From Epiperipatus broadwayi (Eukaryota > Onychophora > Udeonychophora > Euonychophora > Peripatidae): a DNA stretch of 64,000 nucleotides. The stretch covers positions 2,854,001-2,918,000 of the forward strand of contig JAQFVV010012509.1 in the NCBI GenBank assembly GCA_028023455.1, written 5' to 3'. Positions 10,888 to 22,974 of this stretch are shown in pieces (positions within the stretch are counted from its first letter, which is position 1; the number at the start of each line of letters is the position of its first letter). The position numbers and the translations under genes were made by a program. The notes below the pieces were generated by a model. The model worked only from the letters and a program-made list of their open reading frames with translations. It was not told the DNA's origin and ran no database searches.

Positions 10888-11986
10888 GTAAAGTGGCTCT
10901 TCTCAACATGAGTCAAGGCCAAGATAGTATACTATCTTCCCATCATGTCTGTCACTAAGACATTCATCAGCAAGATAAACAGGTTAAGTGCGCGCCTGTT
11001 TTGGAAGGGCCACATGTCCACTATTAGCATAGCCAAAATGCAGCTTCATAGAAAACTTAATGGAATGTCTCTTCATTCCATTCAAGCAATCTCTTTCCAA
11101 AAGGCGCATTCAATGGTTTTCAACCTTGCACAAAAATATGACAATTTACTTATAACTAGTCCTATTTCACCTACTGATACGCCACCTCCAAATAAAACTT
11201 CTTGGATCGATCAGATTAACAATAACCCAGATGCCTTTAAAACAATGATTACAATATGGATTGCACACTCACTAATAAATCCTTTAAACCCTTCCAAATG
11301 AAAACAAAACTAGGCATGTCTAATCAGAAAATCACAACATTATTCAAGTTTTTACTATTAGAGCCCAAATTCCTGGAGTAATTAATAAAAGTGAATCTTG
11401 ATGCTATGACCACCAACTGGTTCTTACATCAGAAAAGATCCCTGAACAACACAGATCCTTCCTGCCCAATCTGCCACAGAAAGGATGAGACCTTTGAGCA
11501 CATTATATTAACCTGCACAGGCTTCGGGCCAGTGAAGCAAATCATAGCCCAAAATTCAGCAGTTGATTACCTCTCCATTAAAGATTGCATTGAGAGAGAT
11601 TTTCCCATCATAAGAATCTCGACCTTCATTACATATTCCATATGGATCACCCGATGTAAAATGATATTCAAGATCCCACAACCGAATACCCTTGCAATTT
11701 TCTTTGAAACCCTCAGAAAAATCCAAAGTAAAGACAAAATTCTCTCTACTAAGTTTATCTATGAGAATACATGGAAAGAAGATTCCCAGTGACTAAAGTT
11801 CCCAATTCTGCCACGCTATCTCTGCGGAACTATAAAAAAATTTTCTCTTCATCTAGATTTGACAAAAGCATCAACACTGATAGTTCTAGTTCCCAAGTAA
11901 GAAGCTCCTGCTGACACATGCTCTCATCTGAACATCACAGTTTGTAGCCATATATTTCACTAATAAAGTTTCTTTGAAATATTTTC
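10888..11986 (+). pseudogene. Tx1/L1-like LINE reverse transcriptase C-terminal region and 3' UTR (family B)
   Basis: Encodes KIVYYLPIMSVTKTFISKIN then RLFWKGH (10930-11020), the usual post-palm segment of L1/Tx1-type LINEs. A frame change follows, then a C-terminal zinc knuckle, CPICHRKDETFEHIILTC, at 11461-11515 and a tryptophan-bearing tail (YSIWITRCKMIF). The frame ends at about 11792. An untranslated tail to 11986 contains ATAAAG-like signals. It looks comparatively young because two long open stretches survive (10945-11301 and 11391-11792). Confidence 0.7.
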
Positions 11987-12150
11987 AGATTATCTTGTGG
12001 AAATGGGATGGAGCAAATTATGGAAAAACTTAGGGTGGAGGAATGGAAAGGGAAGGTAAATTGGCTAACAGGTTTCTCTGGCATAGTTGCTGAGAGAATC
12101 CTGATTCCGTTTAAGGAGAAGTCACAGTGCATCACATCACATCTTCAGAA
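11987..12150 (+). pseudogene. LINE tail (family A), second part and 3' end
   Basis: Continues the tail left at 9005 with GTGGAAATGGGATGGAGCA, CTAACAGGTTTCTCTGG and AAGGAGAAGTCACAGTGCAT, as in the uninterrupted copy at 45590-45745. A 3'-UTR-like sequence follows. Confidence 0.75.
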
Positions 12151-12184
12151 CTTCTTAATTTTCAAATCTTAAACCCTAGTAGAA

Positions 12185-12830
12185 GTTCAGAAGAAGAGTG
12201 CTAGGGCAATCAAAACCGTCTAATGGGTTGTAAAAAAGCATTGTAAAAAGTAATAGAAAACATAAATGAAATTAACATATATGGATTTGGCAATGCAATA
12301 AGAAAGATAAAGTTATAATACTTCATAAAGAATAGGTCGATTTGAAAATATAAGTAGAATTTCTGAAGATTGCTGGGCAATCGAAACTGTCTAGAGCAGG
12401 GGTCCCCAACCCTATGCCACGGGCACAATGGCGCCCGCAGACCATTTTACGTGTGCCCGCCGCTATCCAAACACAATAAAAAATTATTTATCTGATACAA
12501 ATAAATTTAATTTTTAAAATTTTTTATAAATTATTGTATATTATAATCAAATTGTAGGGCATACTATAGTTTTATAGCGTAAAAATATAAACGTTAATTA
12601 TATATTAAAATTTTATTTTTGAAATAAATATTTTTTTGCACATTATGTGTTATAAATTTGCATTGAAAAAATAAATGGTGCCTGCCACCTGAACGGTATT
12701 ATAGAATGTGCTCTTAAGTGCAAAAAGGTTGGGGACCCCTGGTCTAGAGGGATGTAAAAAGTAATCAAGAACATAAATTATATTAATATTATTTGGATTT
12801 GGTGATCCAATAAGAAAGTTAAAAGTTATA
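12185..12830 (+). repeat. Duplicated ~180-bp unit, second copy split by a hAT MITE
   Basis: Unit one, about 12185-12355, contains GGGCAATCAAAACCGTCTA, TAAAAAGTAATAGAAAACAT and GCAATAAGAAAGATAAAG. Unit two, from about 12360, contains GGGCAATCGAAACTGTCTAG, is interrupted at 12397-12741 and resumes GATGTAAAAAGTAATCAAG. A related fragment lies inverted at 8680-8775. Confidence 0.65.
12397..12741. mobile_element. Non-autonomous hAT element (MITE), 345 bp
   Basis: Terminal inverted repeats CAGGGGTCCCCAACC at both ends. The element is flanked by a perfect 8-bp target-site duplication GTCTAGAG (12389-12396 and 12742-12749). Eight-base duplications with CAGGGG termini are diagnostic of the hAT superfamily. 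The interior is AT-rich with no transposase. Confidence 0.93.
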
Positions 12831-13257
12831 TTCTTACTATTAATATTCAATTTATTTTTATTACATTTAAATTTAATTTATTATTTGTAAAAAAAAATTC
12901 TTAATATTTTTTGGCCATTTTCTACAATCATTTTTATTTTTTGTAAAATATATAATTTTATATCACTATAATTAAAAATATGTTATACAAAAAAAAAAAT
13001 TGGAAAGCAAAAGTTTAACATGAAAATGACCATAAAAATAGACAAAAATATGTTACCATACAATAAATATTTTTGTAAGTAATGATAAATATAAAACAGA
13101 CTTTAAATAGCTCATTGCAGGGCAAAAGCCTTTTCAAGAGTATCATCATTCCACATTTTAAATGCACAGAAAGCATTATTCACCAAGACCTGCAGATGGT
13201 GAGAGTTTTAATGTTTTTCCATTCTTGTTTTATTATCTAGCTAAAGAATAGTTATAT

Positions 13258-14185
13258 TATCATCATCAACAACCAATATCAATCAACTGTAAGATGAAGG
13301 AATCTTCAAGTTCAGTCCATCTTCTCCGATCTTTAACTTCTCCACATCATCTCTGCACACTTTATTTCATCCACCCATCGCTCATGTGGTCTCTTTCTGT
13401 ATCTTTTACAGTCTCTTGGAATCCAATTTAAGATTTCAATTGTCCATCTATTATCATCTCTTCTAGCAACATGTCCAGCCCAAAGCCACTTCAGTCTTTT
13501 AATTTTTTCAATGAGGTCAATACTCATATATTGTGTTTTCGATCTATTCTTGTTACTCCCAATATGCATCTCTCCATACTTCTTCGAGTGGTCTGAAGTC
13601 TCTGTATTGCTCTTCTATTAAGTGACCAAGTCTCAGATCCATAAGTAAGAACTGGTAAAGCACATTTATTAATAACTTTCCTTTTCAAACATGTAGACAT
13701 ATTTCCTTTTAATATCAAGTTATTTCTACCAAAATCAATCCAATCAAATTTAATTCTATGATTAATTTCATCCATTGTTTCATCTGTATTAATAATTTGA
13801 CCAAGGTATTTGTAGCTGTTAACTTCTTCTAACTCATCATAATCAATCTTTATTTTCATATTTTGAGAAAATCCATTAAACATTACTTTAGTCTTTTTAA
13901 CATTTATCTTTTTTAGTCCTACTTTCATCCGATAACTCCTGCAACATTTCCTGCAGCTCTAAAGCATTATTTGCAAAAACAACTACATCATCTGCAAAAT
14001 CTAAATGACTTAAATATTCTCCAGTTACTTACACCCCTTTATCTTCCCATTTTAATTCACAAAATACTTCTTGCAGCACTGCTGTAAAAAGTTTTGAAGA
14101 TATGGAGTCACCCTAGCTTACAACCTTCTCAATGTTGACTTTCCTAGTATCATTATGTAATCTAATTGTTGCTGTTGCATAATAA
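13258..14185 (-). pseudogene. RTE-like LINE reverse transcriptase, 3' half (family C, copy 1)
   Basis: On the minus strand, a decayed GDSISSKLFTAVLQEVF block is followed by the catalytic FADD box (about 13975-14001). Next come the conserved YLGQIIN (about 13800), ALPVLTYGSETWSLNRRA (about 13620-13665) and WAGHVARRDDNRWT (about 13435-13480) segments of a widespread non-LTR polymerase. At least one frameshift separates 13524-13928 from 13333-13569, and stops interrupt the upstream part. The 3' end is a short ATC/GAT simple-repeat tail at 13258-13268, typical of RTE-like elements. Confidence 0.8.
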
Positions 14186-14790
14186 TCAATAATAAATGAT
14201 TAAATGAACCAGCTAAGAGCTAACTAACCAGAACAAAAAATTCTAAGCTTTTTTAGAATGTGAAAAAAAAAAAGTATTTAGTCAAATATGAACTCAACTG
14301 GTGGCATGGCTGAAAAGTGCGCCCCATTCAAATAATGATAAATATATATATATGATCAATAATAAGTAATAAATGTGCATGTATATGTACATAATTAAAT
14401 ACAAACATTAAAAACCATTTACATTATTAAATTCATTATTATTTTTTAAATTAATGTTTAAATAATTTATTGCAGTATTTATAAAGAAAAAAAAAAGTAG
14501 AAATCGTATAGGGCAGGTAAAATGAAATCATATTTATTTAAAATTTTAATTATTATATTTAAAAACAAAACAAAAGAACATTAAATAAAATAATTCCTAA
14601 GTAATTTTTATTTAAATAATCTTATATATATATATATAAATATTAGTGTGTAGCTGCAGCTTTGCTCACATGGCTTATACATTTATTTATTACTTACACA
14701 AAAGAATAATACAAGTTATCAATAGCAATATCACAAAAAATATAATTTTTTACAATCAGTTATACTCAAAACAGGCAAAATTCTCTATAC

Positions 14791-14905
14791 GTGTTGCCAC
14801 TCAGTGCAAGCCAGAGTAAACAATGGATCCAAGCCAGAAACTAGTCTGGGGATATTGGATGAATAGGCACTAGATGGGAATTTTATGCATAAGCCTTCTG
14901 GCATC
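14791..14905. repeat. Dispersed repeat with inverted terminal segment, left-end copy
   Basis: Carries GTGCAAGCCAGAGTAAACAA at its left and the core CCAGAAACTAGTCTGGGG (a CCAGA/TCTGG palindrome) through to AAGCCTTCTGGCAT. The core recurs at 63388-63498, where the right end is preserved instead. Confidence 0.65.
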
Positions 14906-15096
14906 TTCACTTGTGGGATATTAAATACATGATACAAATGAAATTTAATTAGCTTAAAATATATTTACGAAATTTTACATCACTTTTCCAAAAACTACAT
15001 GTAATTCTCTCTCCATTTCTGTTATATGTATGAATATGCAAAACCATAACATACTTTGTAGTCATTTAAAAAACTTTCCATTGATATGATGTGATT

Positions 15097-15470
15097 TCTC
15101 CTTAAATGGAGTCAGGAATCTCTCAGCAACTATGCCCAGAGAAACCTGTTAGCCACTTTACCTTCCATTTCCATTCCCCGCCCTGTTTTCCCATAATCTG
15201 CTCCATCCCATTTCCACAACATAATCTTTGTCAACTCTATGGCCTTTAAATCTAAATCCCCCTTTTTTTTTTTCCCAACCCAGCATAAAAACCAATAAAT
15301 CACTTTCTGTATAATTACTTTGTTCATATTTATTCTTCATAACTTCATTATTTGTACCCTTTACGGTTTCAAGCATTTACATTCCAATTAACAAATGCCT
15401 AATATTTTCTATGCCTTCCTTACACAATTTGCAGACCAAATCACCCATATTTTTCCATTTACATGTATAT
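15097..15470 (-). pseudogene. LINE tail (family A), minus-strand copy
   Basis: Reverse complement of the 45366-45745 relic. It keeps TTGTGTAAGGAAGGCATAGA, the knuckle region, the GTTGACAAAGATTATGTTG segment and GCTAACAGGTTTCTCTGGGC. A poly-A expansion at about 15265 shifts the frame. Confidence 0.8.
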
Positions 15471-15494
15471 TCCCTTGCTGCTAAATTTATGTGA

Positions 15495-15720
15495 TATACT
15501 GTAGTTTCTCCTTAAACGAAGTCAAGAATCTCTCAGCAATTAAGCCCAGAGAAACCTATTAGCTACTTTATTTTACATTCCCCAGTCTAAGTTTTCCCAT
15601 ATTCTGCTCCATCCCATTTCCACAACATAATCTTTGTCAACTCTAAGGCCTTTATATCTAAATCCCACATATCTTTTCCCAACCCAACATAAACACCAAT
15701 AATCCACTTCTTGTATAATG
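15495..15720 (-). pseudogene. LINE tail (family A), second adjacent partial copy
   Basis: The last ~220 bp of the same tail repeated directly upstream of the 15097-15470 copy in the same orientation, with independent substitutions. Partial tandem arrangement. Confidence 0.75.
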
Positions 15721-16499
15721 AAGTCATTCAAAAATGGTTATGATTTCAACATAGCAAATTATAAAAGTTTTTAAACCTATTTAAATACCATAAAGCAAAA
15801 ATCCATATCCTATGTAATCCACCCACCACTACCCAAAGAAAGAAAATCATACAAGATTCATCAAGATTTGATGAGTTATAAAGTAACAAATAAACAAACT
15901 TTTACATTTATATGGTAATAATGATAACGGTTTATCTTTGTTTTTATGATTGTGATAAAACCTTTCACAAATGAAAAACTAAAATATGTACATCCCTTAT
16001 TTAATAATGTATTTTGATATGCATATTTTTTATAAAATTGTTTAAAACATTTTTTTTTAAATGCCAAAATCTATTAAGTATAAATTGCAGATATAATTCT
16101 AAGGCATACAATCTTTAATTGATATATTTTATAAACAATTTAAACATTTTCTCTCTCTTCATTTATCTTAAAATGAATTTAACAATCTTGTTCTTCTCTC
16201 CGTTTGTTTTAGTTGCAATTTGTTAGATATTAGAATATTTTTTTTTGTACATATTCTACAATACTTTCTTTTTTTAGTTAAATAGTAAAGAACATTAAAT
16301 CCATAAGCAGTAAACAAAAATAAAAGTACAGCGCAGTTTATTTAAAAATAAAATGTCTCTATATTCTTAATGAATAGACATCAAATATAACAAATCAAAA
16401 TTATAACTGACATTATAAACCAATTCAAACTTGAATTTAATCTGTAGAAATCCTATGTCTGGATAATCTACTCAAGGGACTGCATAAAAAAAATATTCA

Positions 16500-17430
16500 A
16501 AGGGGTACACAATTTTTTTGCTAGGTTTCCACTTTTACCTCAGCCAATCAGCCATGTGCATAAAATTACAAGAGATTCACAATGAAAATGCTCAAAAATC
16601 TACCTATTACTTTGTGAAAACATCCTTATTTAACATATTAGCCCTTACCAGAGTTATATACTGTAATCCCAGTATAATTAAAAAAAAAACCAAAAAAAAC
16701 AATAGCAATCTCAACTAGAAAACTTGTATGACCTTTGAGACAAACCTTTATGTATTTAGAGTACTAAAAACTATCAATACAATCTCTAATCTCATGCATG
16801 CTTTCAAAATCACATCAAATGACCAACCATCTCCCATAATGGCTATTGGAAGGTTCTGAATGAGACTACTCGATATTCAAAAATTCCAGTTCTGCCCTAC
16901 TGAAAATAAATACATGTACTGGGAAATTATTCACTTTTCTATCCCTCCACAGCTATCATAGAAGAAATCAAATTATGTCAGTAACAAGAAACTGTCAAAA
17001 ATAAAGACACTCGTCATTAGAATCAAAATATTTTGATTTCCTACTGAAGCTAAACTTAGAAGCTCTATCTACTCTACATTATCTAATATTTAAAAGAAAC
17101 CACCGAAATACAGAAAATTTATGTGCTATATCATAAGAAAGCAGAACCAAGCACCATATTTTTTATAACTGCTCCAAGCTAGACAATATCTGCAACCTTA
17201 TCCCAGTAATACTAAAAAACAATAAATTAAATATCAATCACATACCAAAATCCTAAGAAAAGAGATTCTTCAAAAGCATATGAGATAGCAAATTCATATT
17301 ATATGCATTGGTGCATAATATGCACTTTTAATTACAACAACAATCCCAGAAAACACTACCATACACTTGCCAACAAGTTGAAAACAATACAACAGAGATA
17401 GAAAAATAAACATTTACACCAGCACCTGGC
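16500..17430 (+). pseudogene. Old Tx1/L1-like LINE C-terminal relic (family B)
   Basis: Discontinuous frames with a surviving knuckle remnant, HHIFYNCSKLDNICNL (about 17147-17195), preceded by a spaced LCAIS. This matches the CX2C...H...C tail of the 11461 copy. A tail rich in CA follows. Many stops; heavily decayed. Confidence 0.5.
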
Positions 17431-17439
17431 CACTAATGC

Positions 17440-19530
17440 ATCTAAATTCGAGAACATGAAACAATTACATCCAAAAATGACAACAGCAACAACAAAAAAA
17501 TCAAATTTGTTTGTTAGTTTCTATAAAATGCCTAACAAAGCAATCTCTATAACAACCTGTAAGCTTTTTCTATATCTGTAATTTGAATTGTACTCTGCAT
17601 TGCTATAGGTAGTCTCTATAAAAAAAACAACACCTTTTTTCCTCATAGCTTAATAAAGTCCTTTGAAAGATGATATTATTAATTATAATTTTCTTAGTAT
17701 TTGAACCTCATCAAACAATTGATTGTTGCACTGGAGAAATTATGTAACCAATCAACCAGATCTCAGATTTATCAGCACACTCTTTATATTTAAATTTAGG
17801 TATTTTATAACAGTTTTACAAAATCAAATATATATATAAATCCTTGTGTAAATCTTTACTGAAGTAGGGAACAATACTTTATGGTCTTGCTAGCTATTCT
17901 AATATTAATAGATTGCAAAAAAAAAAAAGTAATTAATTTAATAGAAAAAAATTATATATATATAAAAATTGGTTATAAAATTATTTTATGATGAACTTTT
18001 TTGAATATATAATTATAAGGAAAAAAGTTTTTGATAAGACTTTCAAAAAACTTAATATGAAACAATTTGAAATGTATCTTAAGAAAAACAGATTCATACA
18101 TAATTGCAAAAGCTGTGCAATAGATATGGAAATAGAATAAAAAATTAATGTTCCTAAACTATTCAATAATATACCTATAGAATTTAAAAACATTGTATGA
18201 AATAACAAAATCAAATTAAAAGTATATTGAAGACCCCCCCCCCCCTTCAAGTAATTTAAAATATAGCAAAATCTATATAGGAATATGTGTAATTAATATA
18301 TTAAAATAGAATTGTTTTTTAAAAATATATTAATTATATTTAACAAATTTTAAAAATTACAATTCTATAAACTGTTCATGAACAATTTGACAGCATAAAA
18401 ACTTAACTAAGGCTTAATAGGAGAAGAACATTAATAATAATAATAATAAAAAATTACATCATAATTATCCACCACTATAGAAGTCCTCAGTCCAGATTGT
18501 GGTGTGACATTTTTACACTAGTGAATAATTATATGATAAATTTTAAATATATAGAAAACAATGATAGATATAAGATGTGATAAATAATATAGCAGAACTG
18601 TGAATTACATTGTATCAATTAGACTTCAATCATATGCTAGTTAAACAAAGATGTAAAGCAAACAAGCAAAAAAAAAAATCCATTAAAATTCATAAATATT
18701 ACAATATTCAGCAGCCATTTTTCATTTTCTGAGTGCAATACATAATTATATATATATATATTAATAAAATTTTGATTTATACTGAAAGCACATATATTTT
18801 ATTCTTCTCTTACGATCCTTTCGAAAATTGATGTGTGGTATTTTACATAATAAAATATTTTTTGAATATAATGATAACATTTTATACTAAAAAAACTGAT
18901 ACCGATTTAAAATCATAGATTTAGAACCTACTAAAAATTGATATTGATTTAAAATAATTAGAAATCCTAATTTTTTGATAATAAGATCATTATTACATTT
19001 CTACAAGAGAAAAAAGTTATTGAAAAAAAAAGAACTGCCTATGAAGCATATTTTAATATGTAAAAAAATCAGACTTTTTCACTATTTATTTTAAAAATAA
19101 AAATGATAATGCTCATATTCAGTAAAATACATGTAAATGTGTCTCCTCAATTTATTATTAATAATTATATTCTTTTTTAAAATATTGTTTACACTACAAT
19201 CTCGATTTATATGCAGACTATATGCTAAAAAGTGTAATAATTAACAGCCAGTCAAAAATGAGTATGGCCATTCCAACTCCCAAAAAAAGTAAAAGAGAAA
19301 AAAAAATTCCTCTAAAAATGAGTTTTGCGATGACTAACCAATCTGTGAACTACAAATGTATCCATATATAGAATATACTGGTCCAATTTTTATTTATAAA
19401 TTTACAATGCTATCTTTTAGTTACTCATCAGAAAACTCCTGTCTGAAATACTTCAACATCATATTTAATTGTAGCTTCCAATGTAATCAATGCTCTGCTA
19501 TATCTTGTCCAATGGAAATAATTGACACTG
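17440..19530. other. AT-rich stretch without recognised genes
   Basis: Contains a poly-C run of about 13 at 18234-18245 and short (TAA)n and (TA)n tracts. Nothing coding supported. Confidence 0.5.
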
Positions 19531-19539
19531 CACTTCTTT

Positions 19540-20830
19540 AGAATGTCTTTCAGCTAATCTTTATAATGTAGAGGTCTATCTCTCCTAAGTAATCCATGTT
19601 CAAATTTGCCATTAAACACCCTTTTAGGAAGTCTTCCATCATTCATTCATTTTACACATCCATCTAACGCAGCTGTGATTGTACAATAGTGAACAAAACT
19701 GTATCAAATCTTGCAAGCTGAAGAACACACTGATTAGTTTTATAAACTTGCCATTGTATTAGTAAAATTTTGTTGTCTAATTGAAGCTTTTCTAATACTT
19801 TTATATTGTGTTGATAGAGTGTTCAAGTTTCACATCCATATAAAAAAGTAAAATAACAGATTTATATACAGCTATAAAATATTCTTTTAACTTGTTAAAT
19901 GCAGCAGCACATCAGAATCTGCTTTGGATCTCAACATCTAAGTCTACCTTTCTACTTATAAAATTAACAAAGTAATTAAACTGGTTTACATTCTCAAGTT
20001 GATAATCATTCAAGCTGAAAGTTGATGAGGATTTTTCTTCCAACATTAGCTGATAAAAAATTTGAGTTTTTTGAACAACAATGAATAAATCACCATCTTT
20101 ATAAATTGCATTTAAAACTTAAATCGTCTTTTGAACTGGCAAAAATAGCATAATCATCAGCATATTGTAAATCCAAAAAAGATGGAAGTTTTTGTTTTTG
20201 CTTTTAATCAATTTAAATTAAAAATTTCACCATCAAATTTGCATTGCATCTTGATCCCGTCTGATTAAGTTGCCTATAACCAATTCCAAAGACCACTATC
20301 ATAAAAATTGAAAACAAAGTTGGAACTAATATACATCCTTACTTAATGCCAGTTTCATATTAAATGCCTCAGATTTGCCATTTGTAGTAATATTACGTCT
20401 CTCATTCTATTATGTAGAAGCTATACTGGATAAGCAGATTAATTTCAAATAACACCATAAACCTATTCTATAAATTGAATCAAATGCCTTGCAATCAATA
20501 AAACAATATATAAATCATTTCCTTGTTCTTGACTCTTTCGCATTTGCCTGACAACAAAAATCATATCTACAATGCTTCTTGATCCCCTAAAACCACAATG
20601 AATTTCTGATAACCATTGATCTATAATGGGGAGCAATCTATTCAAAAAAATTCTTGAAAATATTTTTGCCGTAGTGAACAATAATGATATGCGTTGAGAA
20701 TTACTGCAATCTTGTCTATTCCCTTTGTTTTTAAAAATTGGAATGATTAATGTAACCTTAAGATCAGATGGCACAACTTCATGGGTCCAAATATTCCTAA
20801 AAAAATTCCAATATTCTTGTATTTAACGTG
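19540..20830 (-). pseudogene. LINE reverse transcriptase with YADD box (family D, copy 1)
   Basis: The best-preserved block, 20463-20774, encodes KVTLIIPIFKNKGNRQDCSN, IFSRIFLNRLLPIIDQW, HCGFRGSRSIVDMIFVVRQM and GNDLYIVLL, which are fingers and palm motifs of a non-LTR polymerase. The catalytic box reads DLQYADDYAIFASS at about 20137-20175. Near 19560-19640 a C-terminal segment, KGVFNGKFEHGLLRRDRP, matches the family's usual tail. Several stops and indels; the endonuclease half is not visible here. Confidence 0.8.
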
Positions 20831-20929
20831 CTTATCTATTTTTAAGATTACAACAAAATCAATTAATCTTATGTTCTATCATTAAATTTTTAGAGCCTCG
20901 TTATGTAAAATTTTTTTAGTGCATTTATA

Positions 20930-21890
20930 GGGTTTTTTGTTTCAGTTACAAACAATAAATATGATAAAATAATTGCCTTATATAAAATTAATTTAGTTGC
21001 AATGTTTATATTTAAATGAAATATCCACCCTTTTATCTTAATAAATGCAGGTTTGTGTGTACCTCAACATTAAAGCCCAATTCTATCTAAAAAAAACAAA
21101 AAACAAACAAACAAAAAAAAACATAGAAATATCTAAATTGGTTTACCTTATCAAGTTAATAAAAGATTTCCACTTTCTGAATATTAATTACTAAACCAAA
21201 GTCTTTATAGATTGTATTCAAAGCATTAACATGACAATAACAAAATAATCAACATATTGTAAATCTAGAATCCAAAAAGGTAAAAGTTTTTAATTTTTCC
21301 TTTAATCAGTTCAAATTAAAACTTTCACTATCATCAAACTTATACACATCTTGAAGCTGCCTATAAACAGTTCCAAAAACTATCAAATAAAAATGAAAAA
21401 AAAAAGTTAGAACTTGTACACACCCTCTTTAGCATTAATTTTCATTTTCCACCAGCAGTAACTTTTCCTCTCATTCCATTATGTTGAAGCTACATAAAAT
21501 GAATAAACTTCAACTATCTAATGTAAACACTGCCACAAAATTGTTCAATTAATTATTGAAATGCTTGACCAAATCAATAAAAAGAATATATAAAACACAA
21601 GTTCCTGGAAACTTCAGTCATTTGCCTGGCAACAAATACCATATCTATAATTCTTTTTGAATTATATTATTTTTGATAATCTTTCATCTATGATTAGAAG
21701 TAACTTATTCAATAAAATTATTTCAAGTACTTTAACTGTAGAGAATAAAAATGATACTACATATAATTACTGCAATTTTTTTCCTATCCCCTTAATTTTT
21801 TTTATAAAATGGAACAATAGAAGTATACTTAATATTGTAATAGTCAGGAAACACTATCACAAGTATATTTCTTTAAAAATAAATCATACA
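20930..21890 (-). pseudogene. LINE reverse transcriptase relic (family D, copy 2)
   Basis: A second, more decayed copy in tandem with and oriented like copy 1. Matching blocks include the CATTTGCCTGGCAACAAA segment (QMR/VVRQ region) at 21619-21636 and a degenerate catalytic box (about 21236-21270) that no longer encodes ADD. Long poly-A and poly-C insertions. Confidence 0.65.
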
Positions 21891-22035
21891 AACAACAAGT
21901 AAAACTATTAACACATCATAAAATAATATCTATTAAATAACAAAAAGGATAGATTGTTTCTCATATTGGTAGTGCCAAAGTTATAATAATAGTGATAAGT
22001 AAAAGCAGTACCCAGAAAAATTATATAACCAAATA

Positions 22036-22250
22036 TTAAATTTTTATAATTGTTAAATGTAACTTTGTGAGACTATTTATTAAAACTGCCTCCTCAATTT
22101 TTCTTTTATTATGATTTCTCTCTTCATGAAGAATCTTAACACTTTCAAAATAGTCATTAAATTCATTATTATTTTTACTTTTCACATGCTTAGATAACAA
22201 TTCATGCTCCTTTAATCTTTTTTGAATACTGCACCTCGATTCACCTATAT
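22036..22250 (-). pseudogene. Penelope-like element GIY-YIG endonuclease fragment, minus strand
   Basis: Encodes IGESRCSIQKRLKEHELLSK then VKILHEERNHNKRKIEEAV, the C-terminal GIY-YIG nuclease of Penelope-like retroelements. There the IGES/IGET and KRLKEH blocks follow the YIG motif, and the NxxKRKIxEA helix lies near the end. The start of this nuclease (LNQIFCGF then LSYIG) is at 22867-22908, separated by an RTE-like LINE. It ends abruptly at about 22085, before the usual NPINR..WD tail. Confidence 0.75.
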
Positions 22251-22866
22251 CATCATCATCATCATCAACCATTATCAATCCACTGCAGGATGAAGGTCTC
22301 TCCAAGTTTAATCCATCTTCTCCGATCTTTAGCTTCTCTTTTCCACAACACCCCTGCACATTTTCTTATTTCATCCATCCATCTCACATGTGGTCTCTTT
22401 CTGGGTCTTTTACAATCTCTTGGAATCCAGTTTAAAATTTCAATTGTCCATCTATTACCATTTCTTCTAGCAATATGTCCAGCCCAACTCGATTTCAATC
22501 TTTTAATTTTTTCAATAAGGTCAGTAACACCTGTTTGTTGTCTTACCCATACATTGCGTTTTCGATCTCTTTTTGTTACTCCCAATATCTCTCCATACTC
22601 CTTTGAGTGGTCTGAAGTCTCTGGATTGCTCTTCTATTAAGTGTCCATGTCTCAGATCCATAAGTAAGAACTGGTAAAACACATTTGTTAAAAACCATTC
22701 TTGTCAAACACATAGGCATATTTCCTTTTAGTATCAAGTTATTTCTACCAAAAGCACTCCAACCAAGTTTAATTCTATGATTAATTTCCTCCATTATGTT
22801 TCCATCTGAATTAATAATCTGACCTAGGTATTTGTAACTGTTAACTTCTTCTAATTCTTCATAATT
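22251..22866 (-). pseudogene. RTE-like LINE, 5'-truncated insertion (family C, copy 2)
   Basis: The minus strand encodes YEELEEVNSYKYLGQIINSD, CVLPVLTYGSETWTLNRRAI and RKRNVWVRQQTGVTDLIEKI, then WAGHIARRNGNRWTIEI and a terminal WIDNG. It ends in a (TGA)n tail at 22251-22265. It is flanked by an 8-bp duplication ACCTATAT (22243-22250 and 22867-22874). One frameshift near 22580 separates two open stretches. Only the last ~600 bp of the element inserted. Confidence 0.88.
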
Positions 22867-22910
22867 ACCTATATATGATAACATAAATCCACAAAAAATT
22901 TGATTCAAAC
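22867..22910 (-). pseudogene. Penelope-like fragment, upstream side of the LINE insertion
   Basis: Minus strand reads QIFCGF then LSYIG, aligning with TATCAAATTTTTTGTGGATG in the uninterrupted copy at 23326-23345. It is the other half of the nuclease at 22036-22250. Confidence 0.7.
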
Positions 22911-22974
22911 TAATGCAAAAAAGGGGATATATATAAATTGTAAATCATAAGTACCAATTATGAATAAGATAGCA

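Noticed and set aside
19425-19440. TCATCAG (CTGATGA on the minus strand)
   Set aside because: No hammerhead arrangement around it.
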